A DNA stretch of 64,000 nt from Clostridium pasteurianum (GCF_001705235.1 NZ_MCGV01000001.1:3166181-3230180), one strand, 5' to 3'. Counted from the stretch's first letter, positions 1 through 12,881 are shown. Notes: generated from the letters alone by a model not told the origin. Made by a program: numbers and translations.

Positions 1-1
1 A

Positions 2-274
2 AGAGAAGAAGGAAAATCCATAGTAGAAGATTATAAAGTTAAGGCTGAAAAAGTTTCAGAAGAGATAACAACAGGAGCTAAGAATGAAGCTCAGACGATC
101 TTAGAAAGAGCTAAAAGAGAAACCCAAAGAGAAAAAGAAAAGGCTGAAGATGAAATTAAAAGTCAGGTTGTTGATTTGGCTGTATTATTATCATCTAAGG
201 CTCTTGAAAAATCCATAAATGAAGAAGAGCATAGAAGACTTATAGAAGATTTTGTATCTAAGGTAGGGATTTAA
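2..274 (+). CDS. atpF: ATP synthase F0 subunit b, C-terminal part
   Basis: This reading frame is open from the window edge and ends in TAA just before atpH. The visible 90 residues are a highly charged Lys/Glu/Ala-rich helix ending in [12 protein letters not shown]. That is the cytoplasmic coiled-coil stalk of the b subunit, which ties F1 to the membrane sector. The N-terminal membrane anchor lies outside the window. The position directly upstream of delta, alpha, gamma, beta and epsilon genes supports the call. Confidence 0.9.
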   Translation, partial: REEGKSIVEDYKVKAEKVSEEITTGAKNEAQTILERAKRETQREKEKAEDEIKSQVVDLAVLLSSKALEKSINEEEHRRLIEDFVSKVGI

Positions 275-276
275 TT

Positions 277-2341
<2,065 letters not shown>

Positions 2342-2375
2342 TAAGTTATAAATTTCCTATGCAGGAGGTGAAGTA

Positions 2376-3224
2376 ATGGCAGGAGCAGGACTTATAGCTA
2401 TTAAAAGAAGAATTAAGTCTGTTACTAATACTAAAAAAATAACAAACGCCATGGGACTTATAGCCACCTCTAATTTGAGAAAATCAAGGAACAATCTTGA
2501 GGCTAATAAAGCATATTATGAGGCTTTTAATGATGTCATGAATAAGATAGTAAATTCTTGTGATAAAAAGAATTTATATGTATCAGGAAATAAAAGTGAC
2601 AAAAAGCTTTATATAGCTTTGTCTTCTGATTCTGGTCTTTGTGGAGGTTTTAACGGAGCTGTTGTAGCTGCTGCAGACGGAGTTATGAGTAAAGATAAAG
2701 AAAAATCATTACTTATAACAGTTGGTCAAAAAGGAATATCTTATTTTAAAAGACTTAAATATGATACTTTATCAGAGTATGTTGATATTCCAAATGAACC
2801 TGGGTTAAAGGAAGCTAAAGAAATAGCGGACCGTGCTTTAGGTCTTTATGCAAAAGGTGAAGTAGGCGAAGTTTATGTAGTTTATACTAAATTTATTTCA
2901 ACAGTAACTCAAAAAGTTGAGGTAAAGAAGATACTTCCCCTTGAACCTAAGAAAATGGATACTATGAGTATAGCTGAGTTCGAGCCAAGTGCAGAAATTA
3001 TACTTGAAAGAGCTGTAAAGCTTCATTTAGAGCAACAGGTATTTAATTTATTATTAAATTCTAAAGCGAGTGAGCAAGCATCTAGAATGTCTTCTATGGA
3101 CAGTGCTACTAAAAATGCCAATGACTTACTTGATTCTCTAAATCTTCAGTATAATAGAATAAGACAAAGTGCTATTACTCAGGAAATAACAGAAATAGTT
3201 GGAGGAGCGGAAGCTCTTAAATAA
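2376..3224 (+). CDS. atpG: ATP synthase F1 subunit gamma
   Basis: This 282-residue central rotor shaft has both hallmark ends. The N-terminal helix has IKRRIKSVTNTKKITNAM, and the C-terminal helix has YNRIRQSAITQEITEIVGGA. The middle motif SDSGLCGGFN is also present. A strong AGGAGGTG lies 6 bases before ATG 2376. It sits between alpha and beta, as in other bacteria. Confidence 0.97.
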   Translation: MAGAGLIAIKRRIKSVTNTKKITNAMGLIATSNLRKSRNNLEANKAYYEAFNDVMNKIVNSCDKKNLYVSGNKSDKKLYIALSSDSGLCGGFNGAVVAAADGVMSKDKEKSLLITVGQKGISYFKRLKYDTLSEYVDIPNEPGLKEAKEIADRALGLYAKGEVGEVYVVYTKFISTVTQKVEVKKILPLEPKKMDTMSIAEFEPSAEIILERAVKLHLEQQVFNLLLNSKASEQASRMSSMDSATKNANDLLDSLNLQYNRIRQSAITQEITEIVGGAEALK

Positions 3225-4634
<1,410 letters not shown>

Positions 4635-4647
4635 GGAGTGATTTTGT

Positions 4648-5052
4648 ATGGCAACTAATATTAAATTGAGCATACTAACTCCTCAAAAGACGTTTTATGT
4701 TGGAGAAGTAAAAGAAATAGTAACTGAAACAGTTGAAGGTGCAATTGGAATACTTCCAAATCACTCCGATATGGTTGCTTTTCTAAATCCAGCTGAAACT
4801 AATTTTGTTCAAGCAGATGGTTCAGAAAAGAAAGTTTTTACATCTACTGGTGTTTTAAATGTAGGTGCGTCTGAAGTAACATTTATGTGTGATGCAAGTG
4901 AATGGCCTGAAGAGATTGACGTTAAAAGAGCTGAGACAGCGAAAGAAAGAGCTGAAAAAAGGTTAAAAACTAGCAGTAATAACATAGATGTTAAAAGGGC
5001 AGAGCTTTCACTTTCAAGAGCGCTTGCTAGAATTAAAACAAAACGTGGTTAA
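4648..5052 (+). CDS. atpC: ATP synthase F1 subunit epsilon
   Basis: This 134-residue protein has the N-terminal beta-sandwich (LSILTPQKTFY, GAIGILPNHSDMVAFL) and the C-terminal two-helix regulatory domain (KRAETAKERAEKRL). It is the last gene of the operon, and a strong intrinsic terminator begins within 10 bases of the stop. Confidence 0.96.
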   Translation: MATNIKLSILTPQKTFYVGEVKEIVTETVEGAIGILPNHSDMVAFLNPAETNFVQADGSEKKVFTSTGVLNVGASEVTFMCDASEWPEEIDVKRAETAKERAEKRLKTSSNNIDVKRAELSLSRALARIKTKRG

Positions 5053-5059
5053 CTGCGTA

Positions 5060-5093
5060 AAAAACTGTGGAATTATTCCACAGTTTTTTTTTT
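5060..5093 (+). terminator. Intrinsic terminator of the atp operon
   Basis: The perfect 10-bp stem AACTGTGGAA / TTCCACAGTT has a 3-base loop and is followed by a run of ten T. It ends the ATP synthase transcript. Confidence 0.95.
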
Positions 5094-5297
5094 CACACTT
5101 TTTTATATAAATTTATATATTAATACTGTATTGGTAATTATATTTTATCTAGTGATTTTTTTAAAAGGCATTGAATTAAAACCCTATAGATGTACATTTT
5201 ATTGAATTACTAAATTAAAATCAAACAGAAAATGGAATAATAAGGGAATACAAAGCATGTTTTCTGTCAACAATTATAGTATAGGAGGCGGAGAAAT

Positions 5298-6014
5298 ATG
5301 AAGCATAATAAATCAATTTTCTGTTTGGCATTATTAATATTTATACTGCTGATTTTTATATGTGGACATAGTATAGAAGCTAAAACTGATTATGATATTT
5401 TTAGTGATATACTAAGAAATACAAATAGTGAAGTTATTGAAACTGGTGCAAATATTTCATTTGAAGACAATAAGAATTACAAAAATGTATGTAATAATAT
5501 AGTACAAAATGTACAAAATAAAAATAGTTTAAAAGAGAAAAAAGTATATAGTAAAGTTGTTTTAGATGACGGACGTAATTATTGTGTGAAATTCAAAACC
5601 TTAAAAATGTCTGGATATGTAGAAAGCAATAAATTGGAAAATAACAGAGCTAGGGTAAATATTGTAGTAAAAGAAAATACACGTGACAATGATTTAAAAG
5701 ACATTGAAAAAAAATTAATGAGAAGTAGTTCTACATGTTCATATTTGCAATGTTATAAATATTTAAAAGCTAAAAGTAAAATGAAAAATCTGAAAAACAT
5801 AGATGTAAAAGTAAAGAAAATTTTAAGTAGTATTGGGACACAAAATATAAAAACGGTTGTATTAAATAAAAATTTGAGCACTACTGCATATACAAAAAGA
5901 TTTAATTATATACAAGATGGAGATAGAAAAATTGATTTGAATTATTCTATATGTAAAGATGGTGATGAAAGTTCTATAATAATTGGCACACCAATCATAC
6001 CAATTACTTATTAA
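5298..6014 (+). CDS. ywmB: YwmB-family exported protein (DUF1779-like)
   Basis: This 238-residue protein has an N-terminal signal or anchor helix (IFCLALLIFILLIFICGH, about residues 6-23) followed by a lysine- and asparagine-rich soluble region. The length and the position between atpC and murA match the YwmB family (named for a TATA-box-binding-like fold). The molecular function of that family is unknown. AGGAGG lies upstream of ATG 5298. The family call rests on location and architecture more than on a catalytic motif. About 200 bases without a gene precede it. Confidence 0.6.
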   Translation: MKHNKSIFCLALLIFILLIFICGHSIEAKTDYDIFSDILRNTNSEVIETGANISFEDNKNYKNVCNNIVQNVQNKNSLKEKKVYSKVVLDDGRNYCVKFKTLKMSGYVESNKLENNRARVNIVVKENTRDNDLKDIEKKLMRSSSTCSYLQCYKYLKAKSKMKNLKNIDVKVKKILSSIGTQNIKTVVLNKNLSTTAYTKRFNYIQDGDRKIDLNYSICKDGDESSIIIGTPIIPITY

Positions 6015-6066
6015 AAATATATAACTAAATTATACTTGGTATGCAGTTTATGATTGGAGGATTAAA

Positions 6067-7320
6067 ATGAATAAATTTATTATAAAGGGTGGGGAAACTC
6101 TAAATGGAGAAGTTGATATAAGTTCAGCCAAAAATTCAGTTTTGCCTATAATTGCAGCTACTATATTATGCGGCGAGAAATGTACAATACAAAATTGTCC
6201 TATGCTTTTAGACGTTTTTGTTATTAGAGATCTTTTGAAATCATTAGGAGCAAAAATAAATATAAATTTCAAAAGTGGGGATATGGAGATTGATACTTCG
6301 AATGTAAAATCTATTGAACCAGATGCGGAGCTTGTTAGAAAAATGCGAGGATCTTTTTTAATTATGGGACCTATGATTTCCAGATACGGAAAATTTAAAA
6401 TATCACTTCCTGGTGGATGTAATATTGGAACGAGGCCAATTGATCTTCATCTTAAGGGATTAAAAGCACTTGGTGTAGACATAAAAATTGGTCATGGTTA
6501 TGTAGAAGCTAGTGCAGCAAAACTTTTGGGAGACAAAATATATCTTGATTTTCCTTCAGTTGGGGCTACCGAAAATATAATTATGGCTTCAGTATTTGCG
6601 GAGGGAGAAACTATAATTGAGAATGCGGCACAAGAACCAGAAATAGATGATTTAATTAATTTTCTAAATAAAATGGGATCAAATATAAGAAAAGTTGAAA
6701 CAGGTGCAATTGTTATAAGAGGAGTTAAGGAATTAAGAGGAGTAAAATATAGACCTATACATGATAGAATTGAGATAGGAACGTTTATAATAGCAGCGGC
6801 TATAACCAAGAGTAAGATAAAAATAAATGGTGTAGATGAAAGACACATAAAGCCTATGGTAGCAAAATTTTGTGAAATGGGAATTGGAATGGAGATAAAC
6901 GATGAAAGTTTGATAATAGATGGAAGAAATAAGTTAAAACCTGTTGATATAAAGACTATGCCATATCCTGGTTTCCCTACAGATATGCAATCACAAATTA
7001 TGGCACTTTTATGTTGCATTGAAGGTACTAGCGTAATAACAGAAACTATTTTTGAAAATAGATTTATGCATGTACCTGAACTTAAAAGGTTTGGTGCAAA
7101 TATAAAAATAGATGGAAGAAGTGCCGTTATAGTTGGCGTAAAAGAACTTACAGGTTGCAGCGTTAAAGCAACGGATCTTAGAGCAGGAGCTGCACTTATA
7201 TTAGCAGGGCTTGCAGCAGAGGGTGAGACTGAAGTAAATGATATATATCATATAGATAGGGGATATGTAAGTATTGAAAAAAAACTTAAGAAGTTAGGAG
7301 CAAAAATTGAAAGAGTCTAA
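6067..7320 (+). CDS. murA: UDP-N-acetylglucosamine 1-carboxyvinyltransferase
   Basis: This 417-residue enzyme transfers enolpyruvate from PEP to UDP-GlcNAc, the first committed step of peptidoglycan synthesis, in the cytosol. Substrate-binding K22-N23 lies in SSAKNSVLP. The catalytic Cys118 lies in PGGCNIGTRPIDLHLKGL, so fosfomycin-sensitive chemistry is expected from the family. The C-terminal DLRAGAALILAGLAAEG is also conserved. Its place next to spoIID resembles the murAA/spoIID arrangement of Bacillus. Confidence 0.95.
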   Translation: MNKFIIKGGETLNGEVDISSAKNSVLPIIAATILCGEKCTIQNCPMLLDVFVIRDLLKSLGAKININFKSGDMEIDTSNVKSIEPDAELVRKMRGSFLIMGPMISRYGKFKISLPGGCNIGTRPIDLHLKGLKALGVDIKIGHGYVEASAAKLLGDKIYLDFPSVGATENIIMASVFAEGETIIENAAQEPEIDDLINFLNKMGSNIRKVETGAIVIRGVKELRGVKYRPIHDRIEIGTFIIAAAITKSKIKINGVDERHIKPMVAKFCEMGIGMEINDESLIIDGRNKLKPVDIKTMPYPGFPTDMQSQIMALLCCIEGTSVITETIFENRFMHVPELKRFGANIKIDGRSAVIVGVKELTGCSVKATDLRAGAALILAGLAAEGETEVNDIYHIDRGYVSIEKKLKKLGAKIERV

Positions 7321-7363
7321 AGTAATTTTTGTAAAATAACAATGGCATTATAATAATTTTATT

Positions 7364-7405
7364 TAGATCGCAGTTGATTTGAAGTCAGCTGCAATTTTAT
7401 TTTTT
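7364..7405 (+). terminator. Probable terminator after murA
   Basis: The 8-bp stem GCAGTTGA / TCAGCTGC (7370-7377 with 7385-7392, one G-T pair) is followed by AATTTTATTTTTT. It lies 45 bases beyond the murA stop. Confidence 0.75.
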
Positions 7406-7530
7406 GTGATTAAAATTTACTGTAATAAATTAAAAAACACATAAGTACAATAATATAAATAAAGTATTTTTATAGTTAAATTTATAGGCTAGTGTATGTA
7501 TAAATTAACTTCAATTCATAATACATAAAA

Positions 7531-7760
7531 ATTGCGAAACAAAATCCAGTTACAAGTGACAAAGGACAAGTTAAGGTGAGTTTTTTCCCATTTTATTATT
7601 AAAAACTTTAAAACTTAATTTTAGCTTCATTTTCCCTAGGGAAAATGAATAATAAGTTGTATGATTTTCGGTAGTGAGTATGCAAGCGAATGTAAGAAAA
7701 TCACCCCAAACTTGTCAATTATAGCCTATCACTTGTCACTGTTTTTAGTTAGTTCGCAAC
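7531..7760. repeat. MITE-like inverted repeat element, copy 1
   Basis: This element fills most of the 500-base gap between murA and spoIID. The ends are imperfect inverted repeats: TTGCGAA at 7532-7538 against TTCGCAA at 7753-7759. Just inside each end is a CAGTnACAAGTGA-type motif (7548-7560, and inverted at 7728-7741). GGACAAGTTAAGGTGA against its inverse extends the arms. The 20-bp perfect palindrome CATTTTCCCTAGGGAAAATG sits near the centre. There is no reading frame inside. A second element with the same end motif is at 42578-42737. Confidence 0.65.
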
Positions 7761-7832
7761 ATTTATATATTAACGGTTTTAAATAAATAATATGTGGGTT
7801 AGTTTTTATAAATAGAACAGGGGGATGAATAA

Positions 7833-8897
7833 GTGGTGAAAAAGTTGTTTATGGGGTTAGTTATTGTTGTGGCTTTTATTTTTTCAGTCTCTATATTTGT
7901 TGGTGGTGTAAATAATAAAGTTAATAATAAAGTAAATGGTAACGTAACTAATAATACCACAAAAACTACAAGCAAAAGGCAAAATTATAGAATAAATAAT
8001 GATGAAATTGATGTTGTTAAAAAGGATACTAAAGATTGTGACATAAGTGTATATATGAGTAATGAAAGAAGAACTGAGAAAATAAACCTTGAGGAATATA
8101 TAAAAGGGGTTGTTTCTTCGGAAATGCCAGTTGAATTCAATATTGAAGCACTTAAAGCTCAAGCAGTTGCGGCGAGAACTTTTGCAGTGTGCCATATGGA
8201 GGAATTTGGAGGGCGAAAATATAAAAATGCAAACGGAGCAGATGTTGTTAACACAGTTCAATGTCAGGTTTATACAAGAAAAGAAGAAAGACTAAAGACA
8301 TGGCCTAAGGATAAGGCTCAAGAATATTGGAATAAAATAAGTAATGCTGTGGATAGTACTGAGGGTGAGGTAATTACATATAAAGATAAAATAATAACTG
8401 AACCATATTACTTTTCTATTAGCAGTGGAAAAACAGAAAATATAAAAGATGTAATGGATGAAGACAAGCCGTATTTGAAAAGTGTATCAAGCCCGGGAGA
8501 AGAAGCTGCGCCTAAATATAAGACAAGTTTAAAAATGTCATATAGCGAATTTGTAAATAGGGTGAATTCATCATCAAATAGGCATATAAATACTTTTCAA
8601 GCGAGATTTAATACTGATGTAGTTGAAAGAAATGATACTGGAAGTGTTAGGAAAATTAAAGTTGGAAATAGTATTATTTCAGGATCAGAATTTAGAAGCA
8701 TAACGGGTATTAATTCTACAAATTTTACTATAAAGCGTAATATTTCAAACATTGAATTTGACTGTACTGGATATGGTCATGGTATTGGGATGAGTCAGTG
8801 GGGAGCAAAGGCGATGGCAGACAAAGGAAGTAACTATATTGATATAATTAAACATTATTATACTGGTGTGGATGTGAAAAAATTATCAACTAAATAG
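7833..8897 (+). CDS. spoIID: Stage II sporulation protein D (peptidoglycan lytic transglycosylase)
   Basis: This 354-residue protein has an N-terminal membrane anchor (about residues 3-24), a low-complexity Asn/Lys/Thr linker and the SpoIID domain. The catalytic Glu lies in VVSSEMPVEFNIEALKAQAVAART. The C-terminal end has GYGHGIGMSQWGAKAMA. In the mother cell it degrades septal peptidoglycan during engulfment, together with SpoIIM and SpoIIP. The start is GTG 7833 or the adjacent GTG 7836, after GGGGGAT. Sporulation sigma control (SigE) is expected from the family. Confidence 0.93.
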   Translation: MVKKLFMGLVIVVAFIFSVSIFVGGVNNKVNNKVNGNVTNNTTKTTSKRQNYRINNDEIDVVKKDTKDCDISVYMSNERRTEKINLEEYIKGVVSSEMPVEFNIEALKAQAVAARTFAVCHMEEFGGRKYKNANGADVVNTVQCQVYTRKEERLKTWPKDKAQEYWNKISNAVDSTEGEVITYKDKIITEPYYFSISSGKTENIKDVMDEDKPYLKSVSSPGEEAAPKYKTSLKMSYSEFVNRVNSSSNRHINTFQARFNTDVVERNDTGSVRKIKVGNSIISGSEFRSITGINSTNFTIKRNISNIEFDCTGYGHGIGMSQWGAKAMADKGSNYIDIIKHYYTGVDVKKLSTK

Positions 8898-9155
8898 AAA
8901 AGAGTTATTTTACATGTTTTAATAGGATGTTATAAATAAAAGATTTATGCATCCTAATTTTTAATATGCATAAAAATTACAAATTTGCTATATTCTTGTA
9001 CTAAATTAAAATATGTGCTAAAAAAATCACATTAAAATTAAAGCTAATTCTTTTTTTTACATTGTTATGGTTATAAATCTATTTTTAGAAAAAAGTTCAT
9101 ATAAAATGTATTTTTTTCTATGTTATGGACACAATAGTAAAAGGAGGTGTTAGCA

Positions 9156-9896
9156 ATGAACAATGATTGGAAAGATAATAAACAAAATAAGGTTACAGAT
9201 TTTTTGAAACGAAATGTATTCTACATAGTATTATTTCTTTGTTTATGTATTATAGGCGGAGTTAGTGTGTATATGAACATTAGAAGTAACACTAAGAGCG
9301 TTTCTGTAGGAAATCAATCAAAAGTTAAAAGCAAAGTACAAAGTAAATGTAAAACATCGCAAGTAAGCAATAACGGAAATGCAGCTAAAGAGAAAATGGA
9401 GAATGCAAAACAGGTTAATCAAAATCAAAATTTAATAAAAAAGGATTCTCAAGCTGCACAAACCTCAACAGCAAATATTGCTAAAAAGAGTTTTGTAGAA
9501 CCAGTTGAAAATGGGAAAATAGTGGTTAAATTTGATACTTGGCATTCAAAAGATGGGAAGTATACAAATATACCAGGAGAATATATATCACCTAGTAAAA
9601 ATTCAAATGTAGTTGCAACTTGTGATGGAGTAGTAAAAGGTATTGATGGTGGTAAAGTCACAATTTTAAATGCTCAAAACGGATATACTACAGTTTATGA
9701 CAACTTAGATGAAAAAAGTATTTCACTTAAGGTAAATGACAATGTTAAACAAGGTCAAGTGCTAGGAAAAATAGGTGATAGTAATTACAGCAATAAGTTG
9801 ATAACAGATTCTAGTTGTTTATATTTTGAAATTGATCAAAAACAAAAGGATGGAACATACTTAGCTGTAGATCCTGAAAAAATTTTAATCCATTAA
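9156..9896 (+). CDS. spoIIQ: SpoIIQ-like M23/LytM-fold sporulation protein, apparently non-catalytic
   Basis: This 246-residue protein has one transmembrane helix (about residues 22-44), a Lys/Ser/Gln linker and a C-terminal LytM fold (PVENGKIVVKFDTWHS through VDPEKILIH). The zinc-binding residues of active M23 enzymes look replaced. The HxGxD region reads IPGEYISP, the YxHL region reads YDNL, and the HFE region reads LYFEID. SpoIIQ of Bacillus is likewise degenerate and acts as a channel or anchor partner of SpoIIIAH rather than as a hydrolase. The start is ATG 9156 because the upstream GTG overlaps the AGGAGGTG. The neighbours spoIID and spoIIID support the role. Confidence 0.8.
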   Translation: MNNDWKDNKQNKVTDFLKRNVFYIVLFLCLCIIGGVSVYMNIRSNTKSVSVGNQSKVKSKVQSKCKTSQVSNNGNAAKEKMENAKQVNQNQNLIKKDSQAAQTSTANIAKKSFVEPVENGKIVVKFDTWHSKDGKYTNIPGEYISPSKNSNVVATCDGVVKGIDGGKVTILNAQNGYTTVYDNLDEKSISLKVNDNVKQGQVLGKIGDSNYSNKLITDSSCLYFEIDQKQKDGTYLAVDPEKILIH

Positions 9897-9986
9897 GATT
9901 ATGAGTTATTTTGTCAAAAATACAAAGTAATTTATGAAGATATCAGTGCATATTTATTAATTAGAAGTATTAAGGAGGTAGCAACT

Positions 9987-10241
9987 TTGAAAGATTACAT
10001 TGAAGAAAGAGTTATGGAAGTTGCGAAATATATAATTGAATCTAAAGCTACGATTAGAAAGACGGCTAAAGTTTTTGGTGTTAGTAAAAGCACAATACAC
10101 AAAGATATGACGGAAAGATTGCCACAAATAAATCCTCAAATTGCTGAGCTTGCTAAGGGTGTACTTGAGTTAAATAAAGCAGAAAGGCATATAAGAGGAG
10201 GAAAGGCAACAAAAATGAAGTATAAAGCTATTGAAGGTTAA
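9987..10241 (+). CDS. spoIIID: Sporulation transcriptional regulator SpoIIID
   Basis: This 84-residue DNA-binding protein has the helix-turn-helix TIRKTAKVFGVSKSTIHKDM, and its EERVMEVAKYIIE N-terminus is typical of SpoIIID. It switches mother-cell genes from the SigE to the SigK programme. AAGGAGGT precedes the TTG start at 9987. It sits between spoIIQ and mbl, as in other spore formers. Confidence 0.95.
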   Translation: MKDYIEERVMEVAKYIIESKATIRKTAKVFGVSKSTIHKDMTERLPQINPQIAELAKGVLELNKAERHIRGGKATKMKYKAIEG

Positions 10242-10430
10242 AAGCATTCCGATTATAATGATATAAGAGATATATAATTATATTTCTAATATTGTTACAC
10301 TACAGGTTACGATAGATATAATACTTAAGTTTAATTTCTTTAAAATTACAACTCTAAGAGAGATTATATAGCTTTATGTATCTATATTTAAAACGTAGAA
10401 ATAAACGTATGAGATGGAGTGAATAAAGGA

Positions 10431-11456
10431 ATGTTTTTTGGTATAGGAAATGATATGGGAATAGATCTAGGAACTGCTACAGTTTTGGTCTATTTAAAAG
10501 GCAAAGGAGTAATTTTAAAAGAGCCATCAGTTGTAGCAATTAATCGTACTACTAATGACGTTTTAGCTGTTGGAGAAGAAGCCAGACAGATGATAGGTAG
10601 GACACCAGGTAACATTGTAGCAATACGTCCGTTAAGAAATGGTGTAATTTCTGATTATGATGTAACTGAAAAAATGCTTAAGCATTTTATTAAAAAAGCT
10701 TGTGGTAAAAGAAGAGTTTCTGCCCCAAAAATTATAATATGTGTCCCATGTGAAGCTACTGGAGTTGAACAAAGGGCGGTAAAGGATGCGGCTAAAAATG
10801 CAGGGGCTAAAAAAGTTCGTTTAATTGAAGAACCTTTGGCAGCAGCTATTGGAGCAGGACTTGATATTACTAAAGCAAGTGGAAATATGGTTATAGATAT
10901 TGGTGGAGGAACTACAGACATTGCTGTAATTTCATTAGGTGGTATGGTTGTAAGAAGTTCTATAAAAGTAGCAGGAGACACATTTGATGAAGCGATAATT
11001 AAATATATAAGAAAAAAACATAAATTAATGATCGGTGAGAGAACTGCTGAAGAACTAAAAATCAATATTGGATCAGCATATAAAAAAGATATAGAGGAAA
11101 CTATGGAGATAAGAGGAAGAGATTTAGTAACAGGGCTTCCTAAAAATGTTGAAGTCTCTTCTGCAGAAATGCGTGAGGCTCTTAGAGAAGCCGTAAGTGC
11201 AATTGCAGAATGTGCACATGCAGTTCTTGAAAAAACTCCTCCAGAACTTGCTGCTGATATATCTGATAAAGGTATAATGATGACAGGTGGAGGTTCTTTG
11301 TTAAATGGTCTTGATAAATATATACAGGATATTACTCAAGTGCCTGTATATGTTGCTGAAGATCCCGTATCATGTGTTGCCTTGGGAACTGGTAAATCAC
11401 TTGAATATATAGATAAATTAGACTTTGATGCTGATGAAATAAGTCTTATTAAATAA
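10431..11456 (+). CDS. mbl: MreB-family actin-like cell-shape protein (Mbl type)
   Basis: This roughly 341-residue cytoskeletal ATPase guides lateral wall synthesis. Phosphate-1 is MGIDLGTATVLVY, phosphate-2 is MVIDIGGGTTDIAVIS, and the adenosine motif is GIMMTGGGSLLNGLD. I prefer ATG 10431 (MFFGIGNDMGID), as in other Mbl proteins. A GTG at 10419 would add four residues but overlaps the only ribosome-binding site. Adjacency to spoIIID favours Mbl over MreB. Confidence 0.9.
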   Translation: MFFGIGNDMGIDLGTATVLVYLKGKGVILKEPSVVAINRTTNDVLAVGEEARQMIGRTPGNIVAIRPLRNGVISDYDVTEKMLKHFIKKACGKRRVSAPKIIICVPCEATGVEQRAVKDAAKNAGAKKVRLIEEPLAAAIGAGLDITKASGNMVIDIGGGTTDIAVISLGGMVVRSSIKVAGDTFDEAIIKYIRKKHKLMIGERTAEELKINIGSAYKKDIEETMEIRGRDLVTGLPKNVEVSSAEMREALREAVSAIAECAHAVLEKTPPELAADISDKGIMMTGGGSLLNGLDKYIQDITQVPVYVAEDPVSCVALGTGKSLEYIDKLDFDADEISLIK

Positions 11457-11510
11457 TATTTTTAAGGAAAATTCAGAGAAATTCTATAAAAAAGTTTTGT
11501 GCTTTATAAA

Positions 11511-11572
11511 GAACGAGAAAATATATGATTGGAGATTATAAAAATATCTCTTTGAATTTTCTCGTTTTTTGT
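11511..11572. terminator. Bidirectional terminator between mbl and yyaC
   Basis: ACGAGAAAAT (11513-11522) pairs with ATTTTCTCGT (11556-11565), with T runs after it on the plus strand and A-rich sequence before it. It is placed to end both convergent transcripts. Confidence 0.75.
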
Positions 11573-11577
11573 ATGTT

Positions 11578-12141
11578 TTAAATATTAGGCATACTATCAT
11601 GAAATATATTGTTATTGAAGTTTGTATAAAGGTAATATGAGTGCATAATTGTTTGTACTATAATTGTTGCCATTTGGAAAATTAAATTTAATCGTATGTT
11701 TCTATTAGTAAATAATTCGCTGCTTTCACACGAATCGACTATTCCTACTATTGAGGTTTCACCGACATCAGGAAGTGACTTACCAACCCCTTTTCCCGGA
11801 TGAATAGCGTAATCTCTTACTTGAATTTCACCTATATTTTCAGTATCACCAAGACAGGCATCTATGCCTATTATTGTTGAAGTTGGATGCTCTTTTTTTA
11901 TTTTGACTAATTTTTTGTCTATATTTAAAGCATGTATGGGTTCTGAAATTGTTCCGTAAATGGTTAGAGGAAAATACTTTTCTTTAAGCATTGTGCCAAC
12001 TAAGGGACCAAGACAGTCACCTATACAGCGATCTGTTCCTATACATATTAGTATTGTATTATCATTTATATAGTGTTTTAAAAAGTTTGAAAGTTTGTAG
12101 TAAGCCATAGGGGTATTGTAAAAAGCTCTTATTTTGTTCAA
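11578..12141 (-). CDS. yyaC: YyaC-family putative spore protease
   Basis: This 187-residue protein has ILICIGTDRCIGDCLGPLVG near the N-terminus, the conserved IIGIDACLGD and a later GKSLPDVGETSIVGIVD. Together these mark the YyaC family, related in fold to the germination protease GPR and hydrogenase maturation peptidases. Its role is poorly known, but it is linked to sporulation. It is transcribed from the opposite strand, converging on mbl, with AGGAGG before ATG (complement of 12139-12141). Confidence 0.85.
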   Translation of the reverse strand: MNKIRAFYNTPMAYYKLSNFLKHYINDNTILICIGTDRCIGDCLGPLVGTMLKEKYFPLTIYGTISEPIHALNIDKKLVKIKKEHPTSTIIGIDACLGDTENIGEIQVRDYAIHPGKGVGKSLPDVGETSIVGIVDSCESSELFTNRNIRLNLIFQMATIIVQTIMHSYYLYTNFNNNIFHDSMPNI

Positions 12142-12284
12142 TAAAATTCACCTCCTAGTTGTAAAAAGCTAATTTAGTACATATATATAAGCTTTGTAAT
12201 AGCTTTCTTATAATTTATATGAAGTAAACTTTATTAATATCACTATATAAACTTTAAATGTGAGGTAATAGTATTTTGCTTAGA

Positions 12285-12327
12285 ATAAAAGCAATGTGAA
12301 TTTTTCTCCGCTTTCCTACGAAAAATA
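12285..12327. repeat. Dispersed 43-bp repeat, copy 1
   Basis: The segment matches 59876-59919 at most positions, including the invariant pieces AATAAAAGCAA, TGAATTTTTCTCCG and CTACGAAAAATA. It lies in the otherwise featureless gap between yyaC and the tRNA cluster (12142-12521). The flank GGTAATAGTATTTTG (12263-12277) also resembles, inverted, the end of the hairpin element at 59688-59868. Confidence 0.6.
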
Positions 12328-12521
12328 CAATAATATATTGTAGAAGCTAAGTACTTTTGTAATTTATGATTTGCGTGCTTAATATAGAGAAATATAGAGA
12401 TTTAAGTAATAATGTAAAGATATTTATACATAACGGTCTATAATAATCATTGATTTTTTAAATGTATCAATGTATACTATTACTTGTTGACGCGATAAAG
12501 GTCATGTAAATAAAGTTTTGT

Positions 12522-12606
12522 GGAGGAATTCCCGAGTGGCCAAAGGGGGCAGACTGTAAATCTGTTAGCTCAGCTTTCCATGGTTCGAATCCATGTTCCT
12601 CCACCA
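12522..12606 (+). tRNA. tRNA-Tyr (GTA), copy 1
   Basis: This is an 85-base class II tRNA. Acceptor arms GGAGGAA / TTCCTCC pair perfectly. The anticodon loop CTGTAAA gives GTA. There is a long variable arm, the T-loop GGTTCGAATCC, and an encoded CCA end. It is first of a four-gene array. Confidence 0.97.
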
Positions 12607-12623
12607 TTTTAAAAGTATTATGT

Positions 12624-12699
12624 GGGCGCTTAGCTCAGCTGGGAGAGCATCTGCCTTACAAGCAGGGGGTCACAGGTTCGAACCCTGTAGTGCCCACCA
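12624..12699 (+). tRNA. tRNA-Val (TAC)
   Basis: This 76-base tRNA has acceptor arms GGGCGCT / AGTGCCC and anticodon TAC in CTTACAA. It also has the T-loop GGTTCGAACCC and an encoded CCA. Confidence 0.96.
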
Positions 12700-12715
12700 T
12701 TAAAATTATATATAA

Positions 12716-12791
<76 letters not shown>

Positions 12792-12796
12792 GATGT

Positions 12797-12881
12797 GGAG
12801 GAATTCCCGAGTGGCCAAAGGGGGCAGACTGTAAATCTGTTAGCTCAGCTTTCCATGGTTCGAATCCATGTTCCTCCACCA
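12797..12881 (+). tRNA. tRNA-Tyr (GTA), copy 2
   Basis: The sequence is identical to the first tRNA-Tyr over all 85 bases, which indicates a recent duplication or gene conversion. A short hairpin AAAAAGG / CCTTTTT follows at 12885-12910 and may end the array. Confidence 0.97.

Noticed and set aside
6498-7019. Minus-strand open frame of 173 codons inside murA
   Set aside because: It is entirely antisense to a gene with clear catalytic motifs, has no ribosome-binding site and gives a low-complexity Ile/Ser-rich product.
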